From Anaeramoeba flamelloides (lineage: Eukaryota > Metamonada > Anaeramoebidae): a stretch of 64,000 nt of DNA. The notes beneath the pieces were generated by a model, which saw only the letters and a program-made list of their open reading frames with translations, did not search any database and was not told where the DNA came from. The position numbers were made by a program, and so were the translations under genes. Shown here one piece after another: positions 1-12,759 of the stretch (positions within the stretch are counted from its first letter, which is position 1; every line of letters begins with the position of its first letter). The stretch is from contig JANTQA010000047.1 of NCBI GenBank assembly GCA_027625915.1, positions 8,804,001-8,868,000 on the forward strand, read 5' to 3'.

Positions 1-416
1 GTAATTAGTAAATAGAGAACTGAGTTTTTGTATTTAATTTTAACATGAACACATTTACAATTAAAAAACTTATTATAATAATCATTAAACTCAAAAATAA
101 AAGGATGTGAAATTGAAAGATATCGAAAAAATTTACCGGAAACTGTTGTTGATTGTTCAAAAAGTAAGGCATTTATAACAAAATAATAATTGGTTTTTAA
201 TTTAAAGATTCACAAGTTAATTTTTAAACAATAAAAGTTACCAAAAGTAAATTTAAGATTTGAAAACCAATTTATTCAAAAATAAAAAAATAAAATGAAA
301 TTATTTTTGTTTAAAAGAATATTTATTTATGAAAAAATTTTTATAAAAAAAAAATTAATAAAACGTTGATATAAAAATAAAGATTATACATACATACACA
401 CGCACATTCATACACA

Positions 417-448
<32 letters not shown>

Positions 449-568
449 CATTGTGTATCTTTATTTTCCATTTTAAAAAAAAAAAAAAATATTAGATCAT
501 TTAATGAAATTTAAATAAAGATAAATCCTATTTATTTAAAAAAATAAAAATAAAAAAAAAAAACCAAT
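1..568. other. 3' flank of XRN1, no gene seen
   Basis: AT-rich DNA downstream of the XRN1 stop codon. It holds a TA microsatellite and several A runs. I see no open frame with coding character on either strand. Confidence 0.6.
422..448. repeat. (TA)n microsatellite
   Basis: About 13 uninterrupted TA dinucleotides, visible directly. Confidence 0.95.
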
Positions 569-3500
569 TTAATTTTTCGAATTTAATTGTGTTTGTTGTC
601 TTTCATGTTGCGAAAGATTAATTAAAGAGGACGATTTCATTGTAAATCCTCTTCTAGTCTTAATTCTCTTAAATAAGGTACCACCCGAAATAAATTTGTT
701 ATCAAAAATGACCTGTACCAAATTTGAATTTCGTTTAAGTGCGACGATTGTACCCCTTTCCCCAAAGGGTATTAAAATATTTGAAGAGATATTTATTACG
801 CGATCTCCGAGGTTTGTATTTTGATTTAAAAACGATTGGTATTCGACATCCGATATAAATTCGTCATTTTTAGGAACAACTAATGAACTCCTTTCCAAAT
901 TACGATAATTTTGAGTTTGTATCAAAGAGGCAGTTTCCTTTTTATTGTTTTCTTTTTTCATTTTCATTAAATCGTTGATTAGTTTTTTTTTTTCGTTTCC
1001 GCTTTCGATTAATAGTTTCTCGATTTCAATCATTTGGTTTGTATCTAGGGTTAAATACTTTTCAGATAAGTAAGGCGATTTATGCACTTCTGTTAAAGTT
1101 GAAACCCATTGATTAATTTCTTGGCAAAGATCTTGAGTTTTTGTGATTTCAACCAAATTTTCAAATAAAACCTTATGGTTTGTTTTATTTTTGGAACTCT
1201 TTGCAAGCGCTTGGAAGAATATTTCAAATTTGTATTTGAAAACTAAAAGTAATTGTAAAGTTTTGAAACTAAATTCGTATTTAATTTCTGGATCCTGCTC
1301 ATATAAATTTGATACTCGGCAATAGTCAAATCGGCAGATATCGACATTAGGATTGACAATTTGCAAACCTAGCGTGTATTTTTTGTCGACAATGATCACA
1401 TTGCAAACTCTCAGAATGATGCTTGATGGTGTTTTAAGTTTTTCGGAAATTTCTTTTAATGTGTACCATTTTTGAGATTGCTTCTTTACGATTTCATTTA
1501 TTTTCTTTTCCAACGATTCGGTTTGCTTGCTTTTTATTGAACAAATATCATATAAAGTGTGATTCATATTATCCTTTTCCTTTTCGTTTTCGTTTTCATT
1601 TCCGTTTTCCTTATTAATTGTTTTTTTATTGATTTTGAGAACCTTTGAAAATAAAAATTTACTAGATTTATTTAAAACAGTCGAACCTATTTTTAATTGA
1701 TTATTAAAATTGGCCTTTCTAACTTGTCTTTTTAAAGTCAATTTTTTGCCATAATTAAAAGGTATAACAAAGCACAAAGGAACTTTAATAAACTTGTTGC
1801 CATTTTTCAAATAACTACGTCTTTTAATCGTAACTAAAACAGAAACTCTTTTTAATTTAATACCGTATCTCTCGCGATAGTTCTGACTGATTTTCTTATT
1901 TAAAGAAATCCATTTTTTTTTTTTTTCGTTGTAAGAAATATTTGTTGGCTTTTCAACTGATAACACTTTCCATTCACCTTGATCTTGGGTATATTGCAAT
2001 TCATGTGACAAATTTTCGATATTGGTAATGGTTCCCGGTTGCAGATATGGATAATCAAAGTAACATTCCTTATTAAACAAATCTATATAATTATTTAAAT
2101 TATAATCTGGATAATCTGACAATGGTACCAAAACAATACTTTTTTCTCTAGATCGAACTCCCAAGGTACTTACATTCGCATTAAAATATATAGCCCTCAT
2201 GGGAATTGAATATAAACTTGGGTGGTTGTCTGAATTTTCTTTTAATTTCATTTTTTTACTTAACTTTTCCTTTTCCTTTTCCTTTTCCTTTTCCTTTTCA
2301 TTTTCATTTTCATTTTCATTTTTTTGTTGAATTTTCTCATTTGTAAAATGATAAATTTCCTTTCTACTTTTACAATTTTTAGAATTAGGATAACCTTTTA
2401 ATGTTGAATTAATGTTCAAATTGATATTTTCATCATGTTGATAAAGATAAGTAGAGCCTACTTTATTTCTTTTTTCTTCTTCCTCAGTATAGTCTCCTTT
2501 CGCCTCCCTGATACATTTTTTAAATAATTCTATATCTATAAATGGTAATAAAAGAATCCATTCCCATTCAAATCTTTTCCCATTTTGATCAAACTTTAAT
2601 TCTTTTGGGAAATATTCAATAAGTGGTGAGTTTTCTTCTGTTAATAATGGCCTTAACTTTTGAGGTAAAATATCAGATGATTCAATTGGTAAAATTGATA
2701 CCAATGATACCAATGGTTTCGTGGGAGGTCGGTAGTTAAAAATATTTTCTGAAATATTATATTTTTTCAAATTAAGGAGATCATCTATCGTTGGTGAATA
2801 ATGGAATGGATAATACCATCCCCAATCAGGACACCCTTTATTATAATAAGTCCAGATCCATTGCAATCCTTCAAGATAATATTTGACCATATTTGTTAAA
2901 AATCCTTCTTCTTTCCATTTGTCTTCAAATTTTGAATAATAATGATTGTTTCTTTCTTTTTTTCTTATATTTTCAATAATTTCTTCATAAGTTGGTGGGT
3001 TTTTTTTTTCTGTTTCCATGACTATTTCCGTTTCCTTTTCCTTTTCATTTTCCTTTACCTTTTTCTTTTCCGTTTCCGTTTCCTTTTCCTTTTCCTTTTC
3101 CGTTTCCTTTTCCTTTTCCTGTTTTTGTTCAACTTTATTTTCTTTTTCATTTTTTGATACTACTTTTGTGCTTTCGTTGTTTTCGCTAATTTTAATATTA
3201 TCAATAGAATTGATCACACTATTAATTTCTTCTTTTTTTTTATTTTCTTGTTGTTTTTTCTTTTCCATTTCTTTTTTTTTCTTTTCCATTTCCTTCTTTT
3301 TTTTCTCTCTCTCTTTTTTTTCAGCTTTTTTTATTAATATACATTTTTGAGTTGCTTTTGAATTTTTAATGTATTCTTGAAGATAATTTTCAAAATTTTC
3401 AAAATCAATTTTATCGCCATCAGTAATGTATCCATACTGCTTACGGAATTCCCGATACACATCGATGATTCTATTAAAAGCTCCATTTTTTATTAAAAAA

Positions 3501-6500
3501 TTTGGTAAATTTGGAATAAAATCATTCCCAATTAAAAACGAGAGAAAAACAAAATCATCAATAATTCTTTCAGTGTCATAAGTATCTTTTTTTTCATTTT
3601 CATTTTCATTTTTTTCATTTTCATTTTCATTTTTTGGGATAATTTTTTGCTGATATGGATTATAAGTATTAAATTTTAATGTTAAATCATATTCAATATA
3701 TTCTCTTAATATTGTTATAAAAATAAGGTTTAAATTCTTTTTTAATAGAATTTTTTTTTGACCAAGATATGTTAAATCCTTTGTTCTCCAAAAATTAAAA
3801 TCAAAATTTTCACGTAAGATTACAATATTTGGCACATGTGTTATCAAAGAGAGAAAAAATAAATCAGCGTCTTGCCCATAAAAGCAATGTGATGTGTTTG
3901 GATCATATGTTTCTTTTTTTTTGGCTGATCTTATATAATCTAAAATTTTATGTTCTCCTTCTCCAGGTACTAAATGCCCAGAATAAAGTATTTTTAAATG
4001 TTTCCATTCGCTTTTCATTTTTGTTCTAATGAAAAATTCCATTTGCTTATCAACAGTTTGCATAAACGTGGTTCCTATAAATGATTCATTTTTGTAAGAA
4101 TAATTAATTAGAAAATAATTTTGGGATCATTATGAAAATTGTTTCAATTGGAAATAGAATTTTAATAATAGAAAAATATTAAATTTTATCAAACCAGCAC
4201 TATTAATAATATAAATAATATAAATAATAAATGAAAACAAAACGAAAAAAATAAGAAGAAGAAGAAAGAAATGAATGAATTTGTTTTTGTTTTTTTATTG
4301 ATTTTAAAAAAATTAATGTGAATCTTTTTGAATGTTTAAAAACTTGTTCCAATTTTAAGAGAGCTAATTAATAGATTAACTTAAATCAAATTGTATATTA
4401 ACAAATCAATTGGAAACTTTTAAAGAAGTTTTTATAAGATAAAAACAATTGAAAAGAAAGTCAAATTCTTGAAAAAATGCCAGTATCTTAGAGAAAATCA
4501 TATTTAAAATCAATTAAAAACATTAGTTTCCCTTCTATCACAATGATCAAAGAGGTTTTATTGAGATTTTTTTCTAAAAAAAAAAACTGGAAAAATTTAT
4601 TTTATTACATCTTTTATTAAAACTTAATTAATATTTAAATCTCCAAAATTGTTATTCATCATATAAATTGAATCTTCATAATAATTCAATTTGTTTATTC
4701 ATAAGATATTACTATAATTAAAAGATATAAAAGTTTATGATCACAATTTTATATCGAATTTTTAAGGTGTGAAAATTGGTCGTTGTTGTTTTTCTTTTTG
4801 ATCATAAAAATTGTTTTCGGTAGAGATTTAAGTACAATCTTTATTTTATATTCTGAGATAACTGAAATCCAATTTTGTTAATAGAAAAAAAAAAAAAAAT
4901 TGTTTACAAGAATACCTGTTAAAGGAAAGACAACATATTAATAAAGGTTTTTGAGGGATTTTTGAGGAAAATTAAAAACAACTTTTTAATGATCCCAAAA
5001 ACTTTTTGAAATTTCTCAAACAAAACAAAGGTAAATTTAAAAAGAATTTTTTTTTTACTTTTTGTTTCACATAATTTCCACTTTATATTGAAAGTATATT
5101 TATACCATTTATCACAACTATTTTATATTTTAAAATGAAGTTGATAGTAAGAGTAATAAGATGATTTTGATTTTCGAACCTTTTAAAGGTAAATTTCACA
5201 TTTGGTTTGCCGAAAATAAGGTTTTTCATCAAAATGACAAATTTTCAAAAAAAAAAAACTAAAAATTAAAGTACAAAAAGATTTCTTGACTCTTATCATT
5301 CTTTAAATCCAATAATCCACGTTGTAGATATAGAAGTAATCTCCACTGGACATAAAATTTGAGCAGCATTCTTTTAAGAGGGTAAGTACATTTTCCAAAT
5401 TTTGAGTTCCACCATTTATGTGAAACTGAATTCTTAAAATCATTTCTTTAGCCAAATACATTGACATTTTAATAAATACTAGAGTGGAATATATCTGTAG
5501 TATAAAATATTTTCGTACCAACTAAAAAATGGAATTCAAAAAAAATGAAAAAATTGATTAAGAAAAAATAAATAAAAATCATTTATTTCAAGCTCATATC
5601 TATAGCATTTGGCACAATTACTTATTCTTAATTTGGTTTTATTTTTAATTCTTTATGGAAATAATTTTGTTTGTAAAATTTTTGAGAAACAAATTACTTT
5701 TTATTTCTAGACGAATATCTAAAATGAATTTAAAAATGCTATTTTCATTTAATTCATCTAATTCTAGTTTTAAACAGAAAAATAGCATACTTTACAAATT
5801 CTTCTTGAGAATAAGGGTTTATTGGACAAATTCGTTTGGGTTGATACTAATTTATTTTCCATTAAATTGGAAAACTCAAAATAATTCTGAATTCAGGTTG
5901 AAATTTTTTCTAAATTTTTCTTTTATTTTGGGTTGAATGTTTTGTCACTGTTTTTTGATTTCGAGAATTCAACCCCTCTATTTTAATTTTTGAAATAGTC
6001 TTCTTTTTTTTGGCTTGGTTTGATACAAATATTTGAAACTAGAATTTTGAAAGTTAATTTGTAAAAAAAATGTTTTGTAAAATAATAATAAATAATACTG
6101 GGGCGAGAAATTCAAGGTAAAAAATTGTTTGGTTTCATACAAACCAAGAAGATAAAATCAACAAATCTTCAAAAATAGGCTTTTATCGAATATTTTTTTT
6201 TTTCATTTTTGATTTCAATAAAATTTATTTGGAAAGGTGATCTTTCGAGTTTGGTCTTCTAAAAGAAAAGATTTGTTTCAAATGCACACCTTTTCGGGTC
6301 TATTTTTTTGGTTTATTGTTTGACTAATTTCATTCGTTCGTATAAACACATTTCTAGATCCAAAACCAAATTTAATAAAACCAAAAATTGAAATTCAAAA
6401 AAAAAAAAAAATGTTCAAAAAATGAAAGATTCAACTCTGCTTTACTTTGGGTTCGCTTTCTTTTCACCAATAGACTAACGAATGGGATTTTGGTTTCCAA

Positions 6501-8932
6501 GTTTCAATATCTTGTGGCACTCAAAAAATATTTTTGGGTAAGGATCACACAATTAAAATTTTTCAAAATTGTAAAATGTACTTACTTCCTTAAGTCAAAA
6601 GTTGTGTTGTATTCCATAAAAGTAATGCTCACTCACCAAAAAATACAGATAGCCCTTAATCTTGATAGAATTTCAAATAGAAGGGGAAAGTTTATAACTG
6701 CAGTTATTGTTTAAAAAATCGTTTCTATCTTTATCATATTACCCATTTTTTTATTGAATTTAGCTGTAACTTGTTTTTGTATTAAAAAAAGTGTGTAAAT
6801 ATTTTACAATTTTTTGGAAATATTTTATTGAACATATTTTGAAAAATACAAACAATAGGTACTGATTTAATTGTTAGTAATATTCCCTTTATTTTATATT
6901 ACCGATTTACGAAATAGAAATACTTCCAAAAAAAATATTATTTGAAATATAATATAAAAAAAAATGCCACACTTTTTTGGAAATATCTTATATAAAAATG
7001 AGTTTTGTAACGATCAGGCAATGGGATCAAAAATTTTTTACCCTAGATATATTTTTAGACAATATTGTTAATTTTTTAGAATATCTTTTCAAAATATGAA
7101 CCCTATCAGGAAAGTAATTATAGTTGGTATTCTTGTAAAGATATGTACTCATGTCATTTCAAAATAAATTGAGAAAACTAAATATTTTTTTTTTTGTACC
7201 AGTGCAGTAAGATGCATAGAGTGCTGTCAAGTGCCTAGGTTTTCCAGAATTCAAAAGAATAGAGTAAAATCTTTGATTGTACTCAATTCTTTTGAATTCT
7301 TAAAAACCTAATGGCGGTTTTTTTAATTAAAATAAAAGAAAATTTTTGAAATTTTCAATTTATTTCTGAAAAACCTAACGTGAAGTGTCTAGGTTTTTTT
7401 TACTTTTTGTTTTTGTTTCGAAAATCTATTGATTTTCTAATCAAAACAAAGATTGAAAAAAACCTAACGTGAAGTGCCTAGGTTTTTTTTTACTTTTTGT
7501 TTTTGTTTCGAAAATCTATTGATTTTCTAATCAAAACAAAAATTGAAAAAAACCTAACGGCAAATAAGAGGAATTAATTTCCTTCCTTCAAAATAATAAA
7601 ATAAAAAAATTTTGAATTTTTGTTTATGGCCGTTTTATAAAAATGAAGACTTTTTTTTTTGTATTGTGAGGATTAAAACTTTTTGAAAGTTTTCTATTTA
7701 TAAAAAGTGAGGAATCAATTTTAAATGGGGTGTAGTGGTTGGAGTGTGGAAGGAAAGCACTTTTTTTAAAATTTGTAGTCACTTTATTCAAATAGTAAAC
7801 TCCAAAAAAAGCTGTAATTCTGACAGTCCATAAAAAAAAGTCTTCACTTTTTTAAAAAAGCTTTATCAGTATTAAAATTATATTTTTAATCTTCAAATTT
7901 TGAGGAAAAAATGACTAGCTATTATTTATAAAATCTCAAAAAAAAAAAAAAAAGAACTTATATTTCAGAATTGTTCAACTGTCAAGTGGTTCTTAATGTT
8001 TTTAAGAAAGACTTGTGTTGATAATCCACATTCCAATTTAAAATGAGTGAAAAATTTTTTAGTGTGAAATGTACTTGTTACAAAACTGAAAATCCAGTCA
8101 TTTGAAAATTAAATGCAAAAAAGGCACGTTTGTTTTTTCATTTGAACAAGTTAAACAATTTATTTTTTCTGGTTCAAAATAAAGAAAGATAAAAAAATAG
8201 GAAAATCTTACGAAATTATATTTGAGTCAAAATCTTTTCTTTGTTCAGATTTATCAGTAGACGCCTGTGATCTAAATCTTCTGCTTCTTTGTTCATTCAT
8301 TTTAGTTCTTGGTCTGTCGATTTATTAAATTTTAATAATCAAAAAATGTTGAATATTTTTATGGAAAAAAAGGAAAAAAAAAATGGAAATGAATAAGCCA
8401 AATAAAAAACAAAAAAAAAAAAAAAACAAAAGGGTTTATTTACGCAACACCATCAAAGGTAAGAAAAATGAATTTCTGTGGTTTTATCAGATCCACAAGC
8501 ATTGTTATGTACTCAAAAATGTTCAGAAAAACCTCCGTTTCGTTAAAGGGAACATCTTCAATATCACCCGTTGTTTTCCTTGGATGTGTGAACTGATGCA
8601 AAACTCCATTAAGATCTAAATAAAGATTATCTTTAGTAGGGAAAAAAAAAAAAAAAAAAAAAATATTAAATCGGGTGAAAATTCCTACAAAAAGAAGATC
8701 AAAAAGATCTTTTCCAAATAATAGAGGTCAAAGTTACAATTTTTCTTAATGAACAAAATGAACATCTCTGATCATTAGTTAAAAAAGAAAATTTGAAAGA
8801 ATCTTGTTGTTTGTTTTAAAAATTGGAGGGTTTAATACCAAATGTTGGTAAATTGTTTTTTAATTTTGAGATGTTCTTGACAATAAGTGGATAACGTTGA
8901 CAAATCCATTTAAAAAATTTTGGTACACCCAT
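569..8932 (-). CDS. XRN1: 5'-3' exoribonuclease 1 (XRN1), four or more exons
   Basis: Cytoplasmic 5'-3' exoribonuclease that degrades decapped mRNA. Exons read by eye: 8932-8839, 8630-8444, 8313-8212 and 4074-569; about 1,295 residues. Exon 1 opens MGVPKFFKWICQRYP, the family N-terminus. Exon 2 carries DNLYLDLNGVLHQ and ends in FDGV plus two bases of Ala. Exon 3 carries APRTKMNEQRSRR and FDSN. Exon 4 has GTTFM, PGEGEHKI, YGQDADL and GNDFIP, so the acidic Mg2+ residues and the K/Q/R 5'-phosphate pocket are all present. The C-terminal SH3-like stretch (GDRV, IPFGERGTI, then LINLS) points to XRN1 rather than nuclear XRN2/Rat1. Lys/Glu-rich inserts interrupt the middle. Exon 1/2 and 2/3 phases match exactly. 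Exon 3 to exon 4 does not: the phase fails and the invariant Pro before GT is missing, so a tiny exon may be unseen. Confidence 0.93.
5391..6600 (+). repeat. Dispersed ~1.2-kb repeat, copy 1
   Basis: Aligns by eye in direct orientation along its whole length with 9116-10300, for example TTTTCCAAATTTTGAGTTCC at both starts and a shared ACTTACTTCCTTA-like end. There are many substitutions and small indels, so the copies are old. The short open frames inside are not conserved between the copies, so I do not call genes. Confidence 0.8.
6963..6991 (-). repeat. Solitary end of an inverted-repeat element
   Basis: Reads GCCACACTTTTTTGGAAATA, the reverse complement of the left terminus of the element at 36955-37542. 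A second lone end lies at 22064-22090. No convincing partner end was found here. Confidence 0.55.
7222..7565. repeat. Array of palindromic hairpin modules
   Basis: Four consecutive modules. Each starts near AAGTGCCTAGG-TTTT or GGCGGTTTT and closes with AAAACCTAACG. Their centres are self-complementary, for example AGAATTCAAAAGAAT against ATTCTTTTGAATTCT. The last two modules are near-identical tandem copies with an 89-bp period. Related modules lie at 18.8, 19.1, 21.2 and 31.5 kb. Confidence 0.8.
7625..7870 (+). repeat. Dispersed repeat, inverted to 20575-20835
   Basis: Its reverse complement aligns with 20575-20835, for example AACTTTCAAAAAGTTT and CTACACC-CATTTAAA in both, with CTTCACTTT near the end. 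Non-coding. Probably a fragment of an unclassified transposon. Confidence 0.65.
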
Positions 8933-9115
8933 TTAAAGTAACGAATTAATGGAAATTATTTGTTTAAGAAAAAGATAAAAAAATGTTAGTTCTACTTTAA
9001 GATGGAAAAAAATCTTCAAACCAACTATACAAGTTATTGAAAAGTGACGTCACTGAATTGTTTTTTACTTGTTAAAAAAATTCAAAAAGTTTTTGTAATT
9101 AAGGAAGAAAGAAAA

Positions 9116-10300
9116 TTTTTCCAAATTTTGAGTTCCACTTTTATATGAAACTAAAATAATTCTAATCATTTCTTGAACAAAATACATTGATATTTTAATA
9201 AACAAGAGAGTGTCAGATGTCCTATTATAAAATATTTTCATACCCTTTAAAAAAAATAGAATACAAATAAATGAAGAGATTGAGCTTGAAAAAATATATA
9301 AAATCCATTTATTTCTTGATCTTTTCTATAATATTTGATACAATTACTTTTTCTTTATTTGGTTTTATTTTTAATTCTTCATGGAAATGCTTTTGTTTAA
9401 AAAATTTTGGAGAAACAAATTCCTTTCTAGTGTGTAAAGAATAACCCAAAATGAATTTAAAAATCCCATTTTCATTTAATTCTAGTTTTATGTAAGAAAA
9501 TCAGATGTTTTTTTAATTTTTCATTCAGGAATATAGTTTTTTTGGATGAATTTGTTTGATTTGATAATTATTTATTTTTTTTTAAATTGGAAAACTCAAA
9601 ATAATTCTGAATTCTGATTGAAATTTTTTCGAAATTTTTCTTTTATTTAGATTTGAATCTTTTTTAACTTTTTTTTTGATTTCGAGAATTCAACCCCTTT
9701 ATTTTAATTTTTGAAATACTATTATGTGTTTTGACTTCGTTTTATAAAAATATTTGAAAATGGAAATTTTAACAGCAAATTTGTAAAAAAAAATGTTTAT
9801 AAAATAATAATAAATAATAATGGGGCGAGAAATTGAAGCTGAAAAATTCTTTGGTTTCATACAAACTAAGAAGATAAAATCAAAAAATATTCAAAAATAG
9901 ATTCTGGTGAATTTTTTTTTTTTTCATTTCTTGATTTTAACAAATATTTTCGGAAAGTTGATCTCACGTGTTTGTCTTTTGTAAAAAAAAAAGTTTTGTT
10001 TCAGATACACACCTTTTCGGGTCTATTTTTTTGGTTTAGTCTTGGTTTAATTTCACTCATTGGTTCAAACACATCTCTAGATCCAAAACTAAATTTAATA
10101 AAACTCAAAAATGTTCAAAAAAAATGTTGAAAGATTCAACTCTGAATTACTTTGGTTATTTTCACAAATAGAGCATCGAATGGTGTTCTGGTTTCCAAGT
10201 TCAAATTTCTGGTAGCACCCTAAAAATATTTTTCAGTAAGGTATATATTATTAAATTTTTTCAAAATGGCCAAATGCGCTTACTTCCTTACGTCCTTATT
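9116..10300 (+). repeat. Dispersed ~1.2-kb repeat, copy 2
   Basis: Direct-orientation copy of 5391-6600. The pair brackets the three 5' exons of XRN1. Homology does not continue past about 10300, so this looks like two insertions rather than a segmental tandem duplication. Confidence 0.8.
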
Positions 10301-10532
10301 TTACAAAAATCAAAATAAATAATAAATGTAATTAATTTTACGAAATTTTGGATCGACAAAATAACAATCTGTGAATTAACCAAAAAAAAAAAAAAAAGTA
10401 ATTTGTATTTAAATAATTCGCTAAACATGTGATATGTAAGTTTTGTTGAGGGTAGTTTCATATTTATTTAGAATACTCAACTTCATTTATTTTCAATTGG
10501 TTTCTTTTCAAAAAGAGTTTAAATTTCATAAT

Positions 10533-10729
10533 ACCGTCAGTTCCACTTTTTAGCTACAAACTTCAACCAAAATTAAGACACAATAAAATCTAAAATTAAA
10601 GCACAAAATTAAGAGTATAGGAAAATAATTTGTAAAAAAAAAAAAATTCTAAATTTTGTACCTTAATTTGAGTTTTTTTGTGCCTTAAATTTCGTTGAAG
10701 TTAGCGACATAAATTTGAAACTGACTGTA
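10533..10729. mobile_element. Palindromic MITE, degraded copy
   Basis: Starts CGTCAGTTCCACTTTTTAG and ends AATTTGAAACTGACTG, with long complementary arms containing AAATTTCGTTGAAG and GCACAAAATT-like blocks. It matches the fresher copy at 32863-33064. Confidence 0.75.
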
Positions 10730-11229
10730 AACGGCCCATGTTACATTTGAATTTTGAAATATATTTGTATTGTTTTGAAGTTTTTCCCCTCACAATGAAA
10801 AGTTTGCAAATAAATCATTTTTTTCTTTTTTCTTTTTTCGACAATGTTTTGTTAAAATGGAAATTGAAAATGAAAATTTTGAAAAAAGTAACAGATGAAT
10901 TAATGAAAAAAATGGTTTCTAATATGAAAAAGAGATTAGATTTAGTTATTCAAAAGTAAGGAGAATCAAAAAATGGGTTTTTATAATTTTTAAAAATTTT
11001 TATTTTTTATGTAATGATCTCTTTCAAAATAAATCACCAGATTTTTTTAAATTGTTTTTTTTTACTTTTTTTTATTTTATTTTTAGATAAAAAATAAATA
11101 TCTTTTGGGTATAGAACTGAATACTAAAATCGAAATTTTTAAATTATAATAGATAACTCCAATTATTAAAAAATTTTTTCTTTAAAATTTGATTTTTAAT
11201 TGGCAAATGATTTTGAGATAAAGTTTAAT

Positions 11230-11330
11230 ATAAATAAACTTGATTAACAAAGATGAAATGATAATTGCAGTAAAAGTTTTCTCTAACTTGAAATTTACAA
11301 TTTTATTTTTCCTTACTACTGTGGGGGCAC
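11230..11330 (+). repeat. Short dispersed repeat, pair with 21945-22030
   Basis: Both share GATGAAATGATAA followed by TCTAACTT and CAATTTTATTTTT. In one frame this copy reads DEMIIAVKVFSN, so it may descend from coding sequence, but it is too short to assign. Confidence 0.5.
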
Positions 11331-11939
11331 ACCTAAAAAGTTTTCTAGTTTTAGGAAAAATTACAAATTTAGTATTAAAACTCTACCTATTAAGGAATCA
11401 TTTTTTGAGTTTATCTAAAATTTAAATGTTGATGAAATTTCTATTTGATATCTTTTTTCAATTTTGAAATATGTGTTTTATTGGGATTTCGTGGATGTAA
11501 CCATTATATAAAAAGGTACTCTTAAAAAACATTAAACAAATAAATATGGGGGCACTAATTACGATTTCAAAGAAAACTTTGATCAAAAATGTAAAAAATC
11601 TAAAAAATAAAAATGAAAGACAAACTTTTTCCCAATTTTAATTTTCAAATTCCAGTCTTGGATTGGGTTAATCTTTTCTGACTCTTAAAGTAAAAAATAA
11701 AATTATCAAAAGAACAAAGACGATTTCTTACCCCTATATAAAATAGTATTTTGGTTTGAAGGCAATTAGTCTCATTCTTGATAAAATTTGTCTTGGAACG
11801 AAGTTTAAAGATTCATAAAGCTTTTATTATTCTTTATTTTTGTGAAAAATGATACACTCAATCATAAAAAGTTCAAAACCAATTATTCAATAATTACTGA
11901 GATCAAGTTTTTAAGTGTTGCTTTTTTAGGTGAAAATAA

Positions 11940-12450
11940 TGGAATTATGAATAAAAACCCATGAAAGAGTTCTGTAATTTCAGTTGAATTTACCCACTGA
12001 GAATTTCTTTGGGAAAAAATGGGATAATTTTCCTAATTCATCAATTTTCCCAAAATTTGCTTTCTTTGATACCCTTCCAAATTTTGATTTTTTAATATTT
12101 CATAATTTCCATAACAAATCTAGAAACACAAAACACTTTCTTCAAGCAGTTATATCTATTTTTTACTGTTTTTTTATAAATTTTAAATGTTTTAAATAAT
12201 GAAATTGCAGGTGAAAGTCTTTTAATGTAATTTTTTTTGTTAATTTTATTAAAAATCTATTTCAAAATTATTTTTTTTTCGTTTTAATTTGTTTGACTTT
12301 GAAAATTAATAATTTTTTGTTGATTTTATAGAGAATGAAAAATCTTTTTGAGGATTGGATGTAAAATAACATAATAACTTTACAGCCATGGTGTGGGAAC
12401 GTAGTACTCATATAATATCTTTGAGTGACTTATAAATTATACTTATGTTG
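11940..12450 (+). repeat. Dispersed repeat with coding-like block, pair with 49090-49600
   Basis: The two copies share a block that translates as LNLPTENFF here and LNLPTDNFF at 49.2 kb. A non-coding part further on (AATGAAAA-TCTTTTTGAG) also matches. The likely source is an unclassified transposon or a duplicated gene fragment. Confidence 0.55.
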
Positions 12451-12750
12451 CATTCTATTCTTAAAAATTTTTTTGCTATTAAAAAATATTATTAATTGAA
12501 GTGAATTATGAATTCAAATCACCATACTTCGAACCAAATAATTACGGCGTTGTTCATTTTATATTTTAGTATTATTTTTTTGATTTGAAATTCAATAAAA
12601 AATTTTATTTTTGAAAAAAAATATTCCAATTTTTCAACAAACTATGATCTCTTAAGTTAAAAAAATAGAGAAATTTTCTTTCACTTTGAGAAACCTTTTT
12701 GAAGAGTTTGTGATTCATAGTTAATTTTTTACTTCTTAAAAGTGTAATTT

Positions 12751-12759
12751 AAAAAAAAA
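12751..12759 (-). terminator. Pol III T-run downstream of tRNA-Trp
   Basis: A run of nine T on the minus strand directly after the tRNA discriminator base, as expected for RNA polymerase III termination. Confidence 0.7.

Larger units (their letters stand above)
4075..8211 (-). other. Large XRN1 intron 3, filled with repeats
   Basis: Lies between the GTAAG donor after exon 3 and the TATAG acceptor before exon 4. Most of the identifiable content is inserted repeats: a 1.2-kb dispersed copy (5391-6600), a lone inverted-repeat end (6963-6991), hairpin modules (7222-7565) and another dispersed copy (7625-7870). The neighbouring introns of this gene are only 208 and 130 bp. Any micro-exon joining exons 3 and 4 should lie here. 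Confidence 0.6.
8933..12759. other. Gene-free interval upstream of XRN1
   Basis: Contains the second 1.2-kb repeat copy, a palindromic MITE (10533-10729) and short dispersed fragments. A possible coiled open frame around 10860-10958 ends beside a GTAAGG donor-like site, but nothing supports it as a gene. Confidence 0.5.

Noticed and set aside
569-4063. XRN1 as a 5'-truncated pseudogene starting at residue MQTVDKQ
   Set aside because: The missing N-terminal exons with correct motifs and phases were found at 8932-8212.
5303-5521. 72-codon minus frame as a gene or XRN1 exon
   Set aside because: It lies largely in the dispersed repeat, the homologous copy at 9.1 kb does not keep it open, and it lacks XRN motifs.
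7380-7558. CRISPR-like direct repeats
   Set aside because: Only two tandem 89-bp palindromic modules, no unique spacers, eukaryotic context.
7222-7565. Hairpins as bacterial-type terminators
   Set aside because: Eukaryotic DNA, no flanking genes, and identical modules are dispersed in other intergenic sites.
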